From the NCBI GenBank assembly GCA_035048495.1, contig CM068540.1, forward strand, positions 14,244,829 to 14,308,828: a stretch of DNA of 64,000 bases, in the 5' to 3' direction. Both the position numbers and the translations under genes were made by a program. The notes under the pieces are model-generated. The model was not told the DNA's origin, ran no database searches, and saw nothing but the letters and a program-made list of their open reading frames with translations. Shown here in pieces: positions 34,501 through 45,159 of the stretch. Numbering within the stretch: the first letter of the stretch is position 1; every line of letters starts with the position of its first letter. The DNA is from Euptelea pleiosperma. Taxonomy: Eukaryota; Streptophyta; Magnoliopsida; Ranunculales; Eupteleaceae.

Positions 34501-34856
34501 GGTTCTAAATTTCATAGGTAAGTTGGTAAGGGTAATTTAGAAATGTTTTTGGTCTCTCGACCTACAAAATAATTTATTTTATAAAAGTTTAGGAATGTTA
34601 GCTGGGTCAAGAAAAAGTACCCTACAACATCTAGTTAGGTGTTTCTCGAAAAGTTGAGATAAGGGTTTCTACAAAAATATAGATTTTTCAAAGTTGTCGG
34701 AATAAAAGCAAATTAAATACACATACTTATATATGAAATTTAATCATAAAAATAATAATAGAAGTCTGTAAAAGGGTTCAAATTTTCATTCTTAGGTGAA
34801 TTTACTGAAATACCTTAGAAAAATGGTCAATAAGTTTGAAAGTTCAGGGTATTACA
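31565..34856. mobile_element. 3.3-kb solo LTR (TSD TGTTT)
   Basis: A 3292-bp unit with ends TGTCATACCCCG and TTCAGGGTATTACA and a perfect TSD TGTTT (31560-31564 and 34857-34861). It is AT-rich and lacks ORFs over 80 codons. Its termini resemble those of the 2.9-kb solo LTR at 49474-52356, so they are probably related families. A 190-bp tandem array sits in the middle. Transcriptional orientation is not certain. Confidence 0.8.
32791..33430. repeat. 190-bp tandem repeat, about 3.4 units, within a solo LTR
   Basis: Units begin TCATAATTAA, TTACAACTAA, TCATAACTAA and TCATAACTAA near 32791, 32980, 33171 and 33362, so the period is 189-191 bp. Each contains AAACTCAACGGATCTGAAAA-like and GGTTTCTA blocks. 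Confidence 0.75.
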
Positions 34857-35070
34857 TGTTTGGCCAATCCCCAGGTAGATCTACAAACCAAAAATCAGCC
34901 TGATTAGTGATTTCAAACCTTTGGATCTTTTTACCCCCAAATAATGGTCAATAATGCTCAAATTCTACGGTTAAAAATCTACTATGAAAACGACTCCAAT
35001 CCAATGCTTAGACATCACTAATCAGGCTGATTTTTGGTTTGTACATACACCTAGGGATTGGCCAAACATC

Positions 35071-35303
35071 CATGTGGTCTACTTCTGTACGGGTGCCACG
35101 TGGCTCATCAGCAAAGTTCTACCAAGTTTGAAGGGGGTTGGAAAGACAAAAATTGAAATAGTAAAAATGTCACATTTACCCATGGGATAGAGGGGCAAAA
35201 ATGGAATAAACGGCCGACTTAGGCAATTGCTCCCTTGCCTTAATAGTACAAGGATTTTCCATACTTGAGACTCCATTTTCTTTTTGCAAGTTAGACGAGA
35301 ACC
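35071..35303 (+). promoter_or_regulatory. Upstream region of the OEP16-3-like gene
   Basis: These 233 bp lie between the MITE end and the start codon. They include GCCACGTGGC (35096-35105), a palindrome with a CACGTG G-box core. No clear TATA box is visible. A pyrimidine-rich leader (TCCATTTTCTTTTTGC) lies just before the ATG. The MITE and two solo LTRs lie immediately upstream. Confidence 0.4.
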
Positions 35304-35634
35304 ATGGATCCTTCAGAACTCAGGTATTTGGAGGACGAAGATACCCCGGTCATGAAAACAATCAAGGGTGCTACAACGGGTTTTGTTACAGGGACTATTT
35401 GGGGCACCATTGTTGCTAGTTGGCATGATGTGCCTCGTGTCGAGAGAAGTGTTGCTCTTCCTGGTCTAATAAGGACCTTGAAGATGATGGGTAACTATGG
35501 GATGACCTTCGCCGCTATTGGAGGAGTCTATATAGGTGTGGAACAGTTGGTGCAGAATTATAGGATGAAGAGGGACTTTATTAATGGCGCAGTTGGCGGT
35601 TTTGCTGCTGGGGCTACTGTTTTGGGTTTCAAAG
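35304..35634 (+). CDS. OEP163: OEP16-3 / complex I B14.7-like protein, exon 1
   Basis: ATG at 35304 opens MDPSELRYLEDEDTPVMKTI. It continues with TGFVTGTIWGTIVASWHDVP, ALPGLIRTLKMMGNYGMTFA, GGVYIGVEQLVQNYR and DFINGAVGGFAAGATVLGF, about 110 codons. This closely matches, from memory, the first two thirds of Arabidopsis At2g42210, a Tim17/22/23-family protein of about 159 residues found with complex I (B14.7 subunit). Gly-rich hydrophobic segments near residues 20-40, 65-80 and 93-110 fit membrane helices. A donor AAAG|GTACGG at 35634/35635 ends the exon; without splicing the frame reads on 35 codons to 35741. The frame is intact. The last third of the protein was not found downstream. Confidence 0.88.
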
Positions 35635-36544
35635 GTACGGATTTCTGGTCCTCTATGTTTTTTTTGTCTTATGATTCTTGTTGGTATAATTTTTCAGGTT
35701 ACTGTAGTGATTATTGGTTAATTTCACCAGGCGATAAATAGTACATGTTCTTCATTTTGAAATTAGGGATTCAGCTTTTTAATCTTTGGGAAATGTTCCT
35801 GAATCATTTGATAGAACCTAAAAATAAGGTTTGAGGAAATAATTAGTATCATTAGATGCGAACAGAGCTTTTAATTTCGTCGGCACACCCAAAATTTCGA
35901 TTTGGGTCTACACCGGAATTGAAATTCAACAAAATATAAAATTTCGGATATTATTGCAAAACAGATAATGAAGATCCTCTTTACATTAATAAAAGTATAA
36001 TAAAGATTTATTTAATCTTAGGAAGATAATAAAGAGAGAGCGAAAAGATTTGTTGCTAAAAAATCTCTTAAGATAAGATTGAAGGTCAGATAATATTTGA
36101 GTTTTTTTTTCCAAAATTTCCCTGAAATCGAAACCGAAATCTAAATTCCTGGATGCGAAGACATTGACATCTTGCCAAAACTTAAAAGGGGCCTAACCAG
36201 TTGTGGTGAAAATGCATATCAGTGAATGTGCCTTCTACATTCTTTTCTTGCAGTAGTTAGTTCTCAGAAGTAGGAGATCATGTTACCTCAACATCCTAAA
36301 GCACATGCCCATGTTAAACCAATTATATGTTTAAGTTTTAAACTGATATTATATATTTAAGATTTATAACTGATAGGATAACAAAGCCCTCATTACATAT
36401 ATATTTCACATCATCGAACATCGAAATGTACAACATCCTAGACTACGAATGGGAGCACCCTTTTTGTTTGGGTTGCTCATCACTCATCAAGAGCACTCTA
36501 TCAAGCCTACTTGTGTATTTTATGTCTCACTCCATAAAATGCCA
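35635..36544 (+). other. Probable start of the OEP16-3 intron
   Basis: The stretch begins with the donor GTACGG. The sequence is AT-rich with no further coding match. One possible acceptor (TTCTTTTCTTGCAG, ending near 36253) is followed by an immediate stop in one frame and no OEP16 similarity. Confidence 0.5.
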
Positions 36545-37545
36545 GCATTGTTTACAATTTTTCGAGAGGATTGAAAGGGCCTTGCTTGGAATAGGAGGAG
36601 AATAAATAAAAAATATCATTTGGTAGACTGGAAGCATGTATGTGGACTTAGAGAGTTAGGTGGCCTATGTGTTTAAAGGTTTAGGGATATGAACAATTGC
36701 TCTTTATGGTAAGTCCGTGTAGATATGAGGTAAACTATGGAGGGATTTGGGGAAGGGTTATTGGTAACAAACATTAGAATGGGTGACCAGATAGATTGGA
36801 AAAGAGTGGTAATTACAGTAAAATTGGTAACAGTATTTTGTTGTTTTGGAAGACGACTGGTTGTTGAATGTGACAAAGCACATTTATTGACCCCAATAAA
36901 ACATACTGATCATCCTTGAGTTGTAACTGCTGTCAAATTTCTTGTCCCTACGCTCACCAAGATCTGTTTATATTTCTTCTCTAACTCGGACAAATGGTAG
37001 GGATAAGAATCTTAAAAGTTTCAAATTGATCAATTCTTGTGAGTTGTATAATTCAATTGCCAAGGTTTTGAGGCTATGAGACTCGAGCAGTCCCTTTAAT
37101 CTGGAGATTAATCTTCAATGGAGTCTTGTTTGCATTCTTCGGAGAGTGTACAAAGAAGTCTCCCAACCCCATAATCTGAAAATACATTGATTATTTACTT
37201 TGTGCGATGAATATGGGAGGGCAAAGAAGACTTTATGTTGTGTTTCCATGACGTACTTCTTGATTTCTGAGAATGGTACTCGGGCATTTTTTTTTTTTTT
37301 TGATATAGGTGTATGCAGGCAATAGCTTTGGAGCTCTGTAAGACTTTATTAGGGAGACCTGTTGTTTTGATTCCTTTTCATTGTAGTTGCAGGGCTCTAA
37401 ATAAGATTATAGGTTAAAGTGGGGTTGGTAGAATATTCTTTGTATAACTGAGACATTTGTATGTACCCTTTCTTTTTTTCACCCCTTTTTGATCATTATG
37501 AGATTATAATGGAAGTTGAATAGTACTTGATCAATAAAAAAGAAA
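36545..37545 (+). pseudogene. LINE (non-LTR retrotransposon) 3' remnant
   Basis: Broken frames near 36565-36720 read YHLVDWKHVC, GLRELGGLCV and RFRDMNNCSL, the usual block after the RT domain of plant L1-like LINEs (compare HLVxWxxVCxPKxxGGLG). The stretch then decays through frameshifts. Near 37300 a T-run is followed by GGTGTATGCAGGCAATAGC and a 3' tail, and an A-rich end at 37537-37555 (AATAAAAAAGAAAAAAGG) looks like the poly-A tail. Short repeats AAGTGAGATTC flank the A-rich end. No ATG or endonuclease part remains. Confidence 0.55.
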
Positions 37546-38884
37546 AAAGGAAAGTGAGATTCTTTATCTACATAAAAAGAAAAGAAAAAAAAGTGAGATT
37601 CCTTACATAAGGAAGTTAGAAGGGTGTCAATGATGTCACCTTGGGAGGAGTTGAGGAATACACCTTTAGGGTTAGTTCACCGCTGGACTTCGGCGACTAC
37701 ATCCACGACCCGGGTGGTTCGCCGCTGGACTTCGGCGACCATCGACTACCCGGGCAACTCACTATTAGTTGTTCTCCTACAAATTTTCTCCCTCTGTCCC
37801 TACAATATACTCCTCCTTTCCAAATCATCACGGCCTCTCCCTTTCCAGATTTTTCATCCCCTTAAATCATGGGGTTAAGCACTTATCCTAACCAATTTAG
37901 TTTTCCCCCACAAAATTAATGGGACAAGATGAAATTAAATCCACATTAACTCTTTTCCCCTACACATGGCACACATCGGTTGGGTGTGCATTTTTTTGTC
38001 ACTCACATCACTAATGGGATTAAATTAGATGAGGTTCACTGAGTGAAGGTGGTGATACTTCCTTTATAGTTAATGTGAAGATTTCAAGTGAAGATATATA
38101 CAATCATATCCTCTAGTGAAGAAAGTTAGCGAGGGTTGACTTGTGGTACTTCTTTTGGGATGAAATCACCCACTTGTAAGTATTGGTTGGTCTATTTCTG
38201 AATTAAGACTTGATGATCTCATATGTAACTTACAAGTATCAAGTGTTTTTGTGTGTGTGTTTTTTTACTAAGGGATTTTATTTTTTCCAGAGGGAACGAG
38301 TACCAAGGGTTTCATTGAGTTGGTCTAGATAGAATCTGAAACTTGTTTTGATGGATCCATGAATCTTATCTTAATGATTTTGGAAAAAGATATTGCTTTT
38401 AAATTCATATAATTTTGTAGAACTCATTAAAATGTACATTCTGTTTGCTAGTAAGTTATTGCCCAATGCAAGTAACAGTAATGGCATCAAGAATTTAAAG
38501 TGGAAAATTAGGATTTCAGCAAGGGAAGTGGATGAAACTTCAAAATAAGAAACCAACTTCTCCAAGTTGAAAATAAAAAACTATAGTGAACTGTGAACTT
38601 ATTAAAAAGGAAAAAAAGTAATATGAACAAACTACGGTGAACTGCAGAACCCTTTGCTTTTGGTTTAAATACACCCCTTAAACCATCTCAAAGCCCTAAG
38701 TAAATCCCCATGATCAATCTTTCCTGTAATGTTTTGACTAAATTATCAAACTTAACTTAAAAGAAAGGTTCTACCATGCATTTATTAGTGACTTGACTAA
38801 TTCTCAAAACACTCTTAAAGTTAAATTAATCGCAGATCAAAAGTAAGGTCTAACAAAGCATCACACTATATGATTCAACCTCGT
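37546..38884. other. Unassigned spacer
   Basis: No supported gene. It holds a 42-bp direct duplication (37675-37760), a GT/T run near 38245-38268 and AT-rich sequence. A search by eye for the missing OEP16-3 C-terminal exon (Gly-Gly-Gln-Thr-Thr and Tyr-Tyr-Pro-Tyr motifs) found nothing. Confidence 0.4.
37675..37760. repeat. 42-bp tandem duplication
   Basis: GTTCACCGCTGGACTTCGGC at 37675 recurs as GTTCGCCGCTGGACTTCGGC at 37717, each followed by CGAC and, later, a CCCGGG. Confidence 0.75.
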
Positions 38885-39330
38885 TCGATTGGAGATAACA
38901 CATTTAATTTAAGGGCTCTTGCAATCTCTTCTTTTACAGTCTCTGGTAACTGTGCTAATAAGTAAACAACAATCTCTGCTACATTTTCTAGTGGGTCACC
39001 TGAAAATTGAACAAATTGGCCATATTAAAGACTGTAGAAATGCCCAAATCTGTAAAAATCTCAACTTCATAGGAGTTCTCAATGCAGTTGATGATCTGAT
39101 ACAGCCTAGTCTTAATTGGCATTCAGCATGTTGTAGGTTCCCATGGAAAACATTTCTTCTGGCACATTCACAATGAATCCATGACAACATCCCCTCCGTT
39201 GAAGATTTTGACCAGTCGATGCTCATTGGCTGCTGATTTGTATTTTTCGTTGCTCTCATTGATCTTCTCGCGAACATGTTCTTAGACCTCTTTTTTTTAC
39301 ATGGTTTTAAATTTTTTACATACAAGACAT
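38885..39330 (-). pseudogene. Ty3/gypsy pol C-terminal scrap
   Basis: Across three frames the minus strand reads EKINESNEKYKSAANEHR, IFNGGDVVM, FSMGTYNML, TRLYQIINCIENSYEVE and LGISTVFNMANLFNF. It ends with VAEIVVYLLAQLPETVKEEI and a stop near 38885. This follows the C-terminal part of gypsy integrase polyproteins (GD-VMV, FP-GTY-KL, GP-ILKKI-NAY--LP, -ISP-FNV-DL). At least three single-base frameshifts separate the segments. The opposite-strand ORF at 38919-39176 is a shadow. Confidence 0.65.
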
Positions 39331-40359
39331 ATTCAAAATAGTTCCATTTCCATGGGGGCTGAAGGAAATATTATTGGAATATTTCTATATACACAAAATA
39401 TATTGTTATTTTTATTCAAAAAATATATAAAAATAAAAATGATGATTACTGTATTAAAGTAAATAAATTAGATGTAAATAAGATGTGTAATGGGGAACCA
39501 ATTACATAAAATTTTCAATAATTACTTAATTAGGACATAGCGAGCTCCATTGAGTTACATGTATAATCTAATTTTCATAATAAATTTTTTTATTCGATTA
39601 TAAAGTTAAAAAAAAATTAAAATATAAAAAAATGAGTCTTATTGGTGCATGTTGTAATGACTTCGTTGGGTCGAAGAAAGTTGTTTTTTTTGCTTTTATT
39701 AAATGAAATGATTTTGAACATTTGAATGTGAGGCTGATGTCCTAGACACTGATGTTTGTAATGGAAATATTCCATTTCCAAGCTAATTGAAATATAGACC
39801 ACAATCAAAGTGTCACAACAAATACCCACATCCAGTGGCAAAGTAATCAAGTCTAAGACTTGGACGCTCGCCGATACACAATCTCAAATGGGGATTTCCT
39901 AATGGATTGGTTCCCAAAGTCATAGGAAAATTCAGCCTGCTGTAGATTTAGGTCCTATAAATAAGTGTCTTCTCAGATAATGCTACTTAATAGGTTTCCA
40001 AGGTTGTAGATTTGACCCTCTCTCTTTGAAGGGATGCTCTGTAGAATTGAAGGATGGTTCCCATGTGCTTCCAGAGCATCCTCCAAAATGACAATCCTTA
40101 TATTCCTATTAGACGTAATTGTCTTTGATACTCCATTCAACTGCACAACCTGCTTGAAAAATTATGTCAGCCATGTGAGTAGCATCTATTGTCTTTCTAT
40201 AATGCAGGGCACTGAACTCTGACTTCACCTTGAACTTAGCTTAGTTAAAATTCAGAATTAATTTGAGTAAGCTTAACTCGAGATGGGAAAGTTTTGTACA
40301 AATTGATGCATTTTCCGAGGTACTAAACTTCAACTTCGTCCTAAACTTTGCTTAGATAA
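39331..40359. other. Unassigned AT-rich spacer
   Basis: No coding or structural signal is supported. It ends with GATAA before the copia C 5' LTR. Confidence 0.4.
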
Positions 40360-40564
40360 TGTAAGATATATGGGTATTTTCCATTTTATTAATATTACGG
40401 GTTTGGGTCTATTACTTATATACTGGATGTATTTTGGCATGTAAGCCCATTTTTTTGGCATATAGGCCCATTATGTATGCTAATGACTTTATATAATAAA
40501 ATTAGCGTCGAGAGACTTTTTTTTCTCTCCCTTCTCCTCTCCTTTCTCCTCTCCCTTCTCTACA
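40360..40564 (+). repeat. 5' LTR of copia C
   Basis: 205 bp from TGTAAGATATATGGG to CCTTCTCTACA, followed directly by a PBS-like sequence. A CT-rich 3' portion is typical of short copia LTRs. There is no partner LTR in the window, so the left edge rests on the TG terminus alone. Confidence 0.6.
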
Positions 40565-40576
40565 TGCTATTAGAGC
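40565..40576 (+). other. PBS of copia C (decayed, initiator-Met type)
   Basis: TGCTATTAGAGC differs at two positions from TGGTATCAGAGC and directly follows the TACA end of the LTR. Confidence 0.65.
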
Positions 40577-41316
40577 TCTTGAGGCTCATACCTCCTTGAA
40601 TACCTAGCCAGCACGAAATGAGAGGGTTTCCCGTGAGGGCCTATGTTCAACATTTTGGTACCAATCAATACTATATACATCATGTCATCTGTTGGCGTCA
40701 TCATGTGCTATGATTGACGTCAGTGTACCTCACGGTCAAGTCAGCATTTGAAGCACACATCTTGGTTCATCTTGACATCTTCTGTTTTTTGGTGTTTTTT
40801 TCGGATTTGTTTGCCATTGAAGGATGTTTTATGAGTTTAAAGTCTGACTTTTTCTGGAAAATCAGCTAGGGCCAGATTGTGTTTGATCTGAGATTTGATC
40901 TTCATCGCTGGATGTTTCTGAATTTGTTCAGAAGTAGATAGATTGCTTTTTTATGCTCTTTGCATCGATATATGGCTTGCCATGAGATTTGCATTGGTTA
41001 GAGGGTAGTCCATTTTTTGAGAGACATTTGGGATGTTTTTACAGTAGTTTTAGATATTTTAGAGCTTGGCTTGCGCATATGGTTGCTGTTTTCTTTATAA
41101 AAGCATGCTATATTGCTGTGTTTCTTATTCAACTTGATAAAACACATGTTGGACAGTATCTTTACAAACATTTGAGTCGGTTTGAATTGATTCAATAATA
41201 GATTGTGGACTTGGAGCTTTTGTTTGACCCCATTCAATTCATGATTGATTTATTAATACCTTGTTTTCCAAGTGTTTGTAAATTTGCCCCTTTGAGTGAT
41301 TCTTTCAAATTAAGTC
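40577..41316 (+). other. Copia C leader between PBS and gag
   Basis: 740 bp of non-coding sequence, the expected untranslated leader. Short ORFs such as 40989-41198 have no recognisable domain. Confidence 0.5.
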
Positions 41317-42029
41317 ATGGTCGAAGAGATTTCTTCATCCATCATGGGATCTATTGGTGATAGAATCCCCTATTTCTCTGTGGGTGGATCAATGCCTTTG
41401 CAAATCACCACCATGAAGTTGAATGGATAAAACTACATACTATAGTCGCATTTTAATCAAGATACTTCTCACTTTTAGAATGTCGATGGGGTCTATGAAT
41501 GGCAATGTGGTTAAACCATTGGAAAGCAATCCTAAATTCTTAGATTGGGAAGCCATAAATAATACGGTGTTAGGTTGATTTCTGAATTCATTGGAGCCAC
41601 ATATTGTAATGGACTTTGGAGGATTCTACTATTAAAGAGTTATGGGATGTAGTTACTTGAACACATTCTCAGCTAAAAGATATTGGTCGAGTTTATTAGT
41701 TACATGGGCAAGTGGCTTAGTTCTCAGTATAACAAAAGTGTATGTGATTACTATTCCACTTTACGAGCAATTTGGGACTAGATCAACTCTCTAGACCCAC
41801 TATCTATTCTCATTGTGCACAGGGCGAAGAGGAATAGAGACAACACATTGAAGAAATACGTGTATTTGAGCTACTTGGAGGTCTTAGAGATGAGTATGAG
41901 ACCACGCGTGTCCAGCTCCTTAATCAGCCATTTCTTCCTTGTCTTACGATGGCCTAAGCCGAACTTCAGCAGGAGGAAGAGAGGAGGATACATGAAATTA
42001 GTTTCAGAGAGGTTTGCTCTTATGGTTGA
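41317..42029 (+). pseudogene. copia C gag, 5' part
   Basis: ATG at 41317 gives MVEEISSSIMGSIGDRIPYF and then QITTMKLNG followed by TAA, where copia Gags have LNGxNY (CAA to TAA fits). Further frames carry the UBN2 landmarks STLRAIWD, FELLGGLRDEYETTRVQLLN and MAYAELQQEEERR-like, with PKPN in place of YAE here. The Helitron cuts it after 42029. The last 387 bp (41643-42029) are repeated beyond the Helitron. Confidence 0.75.
41643..42029. repeat. 387-bp direct repeat flanking the Helitron, left copy
   Basis: It starts TGGGATGTAGTTACTTG and ends CTTATGGTTGA. It is identical to 44142-44528 except for three substitutions (AGC/AAC, GCG/GTG, AAG/ATG). The Helitron begins at the next base. Confidence 0.9.
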
Positions 42030-42041
42030 TCAGTGTTTGCC

Positions 42042-42058
42042 CCCGTGCGAAGCACGGG
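42042..42058 (-). other. Helitron 3' hairpin
   Basis: The plus strand CCCGTGCGAAGCACGGG folds with a 7-bp stem (CCCGTGC/GCACGGG) around GAA. It lies about 8 bp inside the CTGA terminus, the standard place for the Helitron 3' hairpin. Confidence 0.8.
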
Positions 42059-43662
42059 TATTCGGTTTTCTAAAATATTTTTTGTAGAAAATAATTCCAC
42101 ATCAGTTTTAAGAAATTTTTTTGTAGAAAATAAAATTAAGTATGAAAAATAAACTTGTAATTGATGTATGTAGAAAATGCATGACATCAGCCTTTCGTAT
42201 TATAAAAAAAGATTTTGGCATTTATTAGCTTGAGTTGATTTCTTTTTTGTGCCAAGATGCATTTTAATACAAAAAACGTTTTTTCTATAATATTATAATT
42301 CAATGTTATAAAAAATATCTCCTAAGTTCCTAACTTGCCCATGTTTGTGCACACAGTATCAAAAAAAAAAATTGTAAAAAGATATTATTTATTAGTCTTT
42401 GCTAGTGATAAAAATCGTATTCCTTGGATTTTCTATAATTACTCTTAAGAACAAAATATAATTAATCGACTTTATTAATTTCAATAAAGTCTTAAAACTT
42501 TCATTACCTATTAGTTTTAAATAGTGAGTAAAAATTTTAGAATTCCTTAGATTTCTATTTCGGTCTCGTTCAAAACTCCATATTATTCTTCTAATTCTCT
42601 CTGTCGTGCTCTATTTCTTTCATTAAATTTCATTCATTTTTTAAAACAACTCAATTTCCTAAAAAAATCTCCTCTTTAAATGGCCTGATGTCTCTTCTTA
42701 AATTTTCTTTCATTTTTTAAACAACTCTCTTTCCTAAAAAAATATCCTCTTGAAAAGGTCAGAATTATGCTTGGTGGCAGATTAAATAGAATGAGAGAAA
42801 GAGATATAGACGTTTAGAAAGACTTTAGTGACGTTTTCATAGTGACTTTGAGGATTAGCGCGTTGTTATCAACGTTTATTCAATTCTCAAATGTGTGTCT
42901 AGAGACCAATGACAAATTCTTTGGTGTCATATTACACCAAAAGAGTAGATCTACATGAGACACGTAGGCACGCGATTAACCCATTAATGTAAATAAACAT
43001 TGCGATCCTTAAAAAGATTGAGCTATGTTAAGGAAAGTCTATTGGGGCGTTCTTCATTGATCTTTAACTTTTTGCTCCAAGGTGGTTGTTTGCAGTATTA
43101 TTTTGGTTTTTCTGTGATATATTCATCACATAGATATATCCTCCACTATTGAACCCATATGATAATATTTTCAGGCGATTTTCTGCTATTGCAAAGTTCG
43201 TTTTAAATTAAAATGAGCTTATAACGTGCATGGCTATATCATCCCAACTGAGATAACTCTATACAAACGACAAAAGAGATGAAGAAGAACAAAATGATTA
43301 AAGCCAAATGAAATGGTAGTTTTCAATTAGATCAATGAACTACCTAACAATTCAAACCCTAAAAAAATCATTAAAAAACTCCAAAATAAATAACAATTTC
43401 TTCTCAACCACCTTTTCTTCTTCTCCTTCATTGTCTTCTTTTTCTTCTCTAGTCTCTCACTTCTAACGTCTTTTTTACAACCATCCTTCATGACTCTACA
43501 CTTATAAAGCTATAAGCATAGAGATGTGGAGTGCTTCAATTTATGAGAATTTTGATCTCGTTTTAGAATGGAGAGAACGATTGGAGTTTTTGAAACGTAT
43601 TTGGGAGAATGAGGAAATGGTATTTAGAAATTAATGGGGGAATGACGTCATTATTGCATTGA

Positions 43663-44055
43663 TTTTAGAAACAAATCAAAATGAATTTATTAATGCATTG
43701 TTGAAAATTTAGGAATTAATGAATGAAATAAGGAGATGGAGAGTTATAGGATTGGAAAGAGAGAAACTGTTTTGGAATTAATTGGAGATGGGAGAGAATT
43801 TAAGAATTAATGAAGAAATTAAATAAAGGGAGAGTGACATGATTGGAAAAAGAGATATTGGTTTTGGAAACAAACCAAAATAATGGATTTCTTAATGCAT
43901 TGTTGAAAATTTAGGAATTAATGAATAAAATAAGGAGATGGAGATAGGATTGGAAAGAGAGAAGGCATTTTGGAATTAATTGGAGATGTGAGAGAATTTA
44001 AGAATTCATGAAGGAATTAAATAGAAAGAAAGTGAGATGATTGAAAAGAGAGATG
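43663..44055. repeat. 199-bp tandem duplication inside the Helitron
   Basis: TTTTAGAAACAAATCAAAAT (43663) and TTTTGGAAACAAACCAAAAT (43862) begin two units. Both contain ATGCATTGTTGAAAATTTAG and GGAATTAATTGGAGATG. Confidence 0.8.
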
Positions 44056-44141
44056 TTTTGTGCAGGGGTATTTTTGGGATAAACTAAAAAACTGGAGAAA
44101 GCGCCACCTCAACAGGGTCGAGCTTTAGTATAGATAATAGA

Positions 44142-44528
44142 TGGGATGTAGTTACTTGAACACATTCTCAACTAAAAGATATTGGTCGAGTTTATTAGTT
44201 ACATGGGCAAGTGGCTTAGTTCTCAGTATAACAAAAGTGTATGTGATTACTATTCCACTTTACGAGCAATTTGGGACTAGATCAACTCTCTAGACCCACT
44301 ATCTATTCTCATTGTGCACAGGGTGAAGAGGAATAGAGACAACACATTGAAGAAATACGTGTATTTGAGCTACTTGGAGGTCTTAGAGATGAGTATGAGA
44401 CCACGCGTGTCCAGCTCCTTAATCAGCCATTTCTTCCTTGTCTTACGATGGCCTATGCCGAACTTCAGCAGGAGGAAGAGAGGAGGATACATGAAATTAG
44501 TTTCAGAGAGGTTTGCTCTTATGGTTGA
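44142..44528. repeat. 387-bp direct repeat flanking the Helitron, right copy
   Basis: Partner of 41643-42029 (384 of 387 bases identical by eye). It continues without a break into the rest of copia C gag, so this copy holds the original junction. Confidence 0.9.
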
Positions 44529-44808
44529 TCATGCTAATTATACTCAAGATGGACATGGTAGAGCTAGTAATTTGACAGGGGGAGACAGATCTGGTATTGG
44601 AGGCCGAGGCCGCGGTGTTAGTGGTAGTAGTGGTAGAGGCCGTGGAGATCAAAGATGGTGCATGTACTTCAGCAAACCCAATCACATACAAGAGAAATGT
44701 TGGAAGCTTCTTGACAAGCATAGTTCAAGGAGCGTACACATGTCATCTACTCAAGGGAGTGTTGATGCTCCCACTTTGGCTTTACCATTTGTAGACCCCA
44801 TTCAATAG
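44529..44808 (+). pseudogene. copia C gag, 3' part with zinc knuckle
   Basis: After the duplication the frame reads HANYTQDGHGRASNL, then a Gly/Arg-rich linker (GGRGRGVSGSSGRGRG). Next is the knuckle CMYFSKPNHIQEKCWKLL, of CX2CX4HX4C type, in which the second Cys is Phe (TTC). The frame ends at 44806-44808. Its product would bind element RNA; the altered knuckle and upstream stops make it inactive. Confidence 0.75.
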
Positions 44809-45159
44809 GGATAGCCCATGCCTTCCACAGTTCGTTTGGGGGAGCAATGGAGAGATGGCTAGGCTTACTCAAATCGAGGGATCTTCTTCCTCATCACATG
44901 CATTTATGGGCCATGCAGGTACAGATGACCCCACTGTATTTCATGCCTCTTCTTAGGCATCCTAGATCATTAATCCAAGGGCCACAGATCCTATGCCTGT
45001 TATATCTAACCTTTCTTCATCATTCCAACCAATTCATTTCAATCGATGATCTATTTCTCTTGCTGATGGTTCTCTTTCCTCTAATCTTGATTTTAGTTCT
45101 ATTACTAAAGTGTAACATTCTTTCCCACACATTGTCTTTGAGGATCTTTAGTCGGGGAA

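Larger units (their letters stand above)
31558..35070. mobile_element. MITE (GATGTTTGGCC family), split by a solo LTR
   Basis: The right part, 34857-35070, has 54-bp terminal inverted repeats with about four mismatches: TGTTTGGCCAATCCC near 34857 and its complement GGGATTGGCCAAACA ending near 35068. Internal ends of the arms are CAGCCTGATTAGTGAT and its complement. The first bases (GATGTTT) lie at 31558-31564, left of the inserted 3.3-kb LTR. Net length is about 220 bp with no coding capacity. No TSD could be assigned. Family relatives are at 23247 and 24045. Confidence 0.7.
42030..44141 (-). mobile_element. Non-autonomous Helitron
   Basis: Read on the minus strand it starts TCTATTATCTATACTAAAGC (at 44141). 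It ends at 42030 with the hairpin CCCGTGCTTCGCACGGG, eight bases (GGCAAACA) and CTGA. This gives the 5'-TC, the hairpin and the 3'-CTRR of Helitrons. The host base on the 5' side is A and on the 3' side T, the known A^T insertion preference. Length is 2112 bp with no Rep/helicase ORF, so it would depend on a partner element. A 199-bp tandem duplication lies near its 5' end. A 387-bp host duplication flanks it, which Helitrons do not normally make. Confidence 0.8.

Noticed and set aside
36236..36300. Splice acceptor TTCTTTTCTTGCAG as the start of OEP16-3 exon 2
   Set aside because: The sequence after it encodes a stop at once in one frame and shows no similarity to the expected C-terminus in the others.
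38919..39176. Plus-strand 85-residue ORF as a gene
   Set aside because: It is the shadow of a minus-strand gypsy pol fragment that aligns by motif in three frames.
42030..44141. Insertion as a LINE or MULE
   Set aside because: No poly-A tail, no terminal inverted repeats; the TC start, hairpin and CTRR end fit a Helitron better, despite the flanking duplication.
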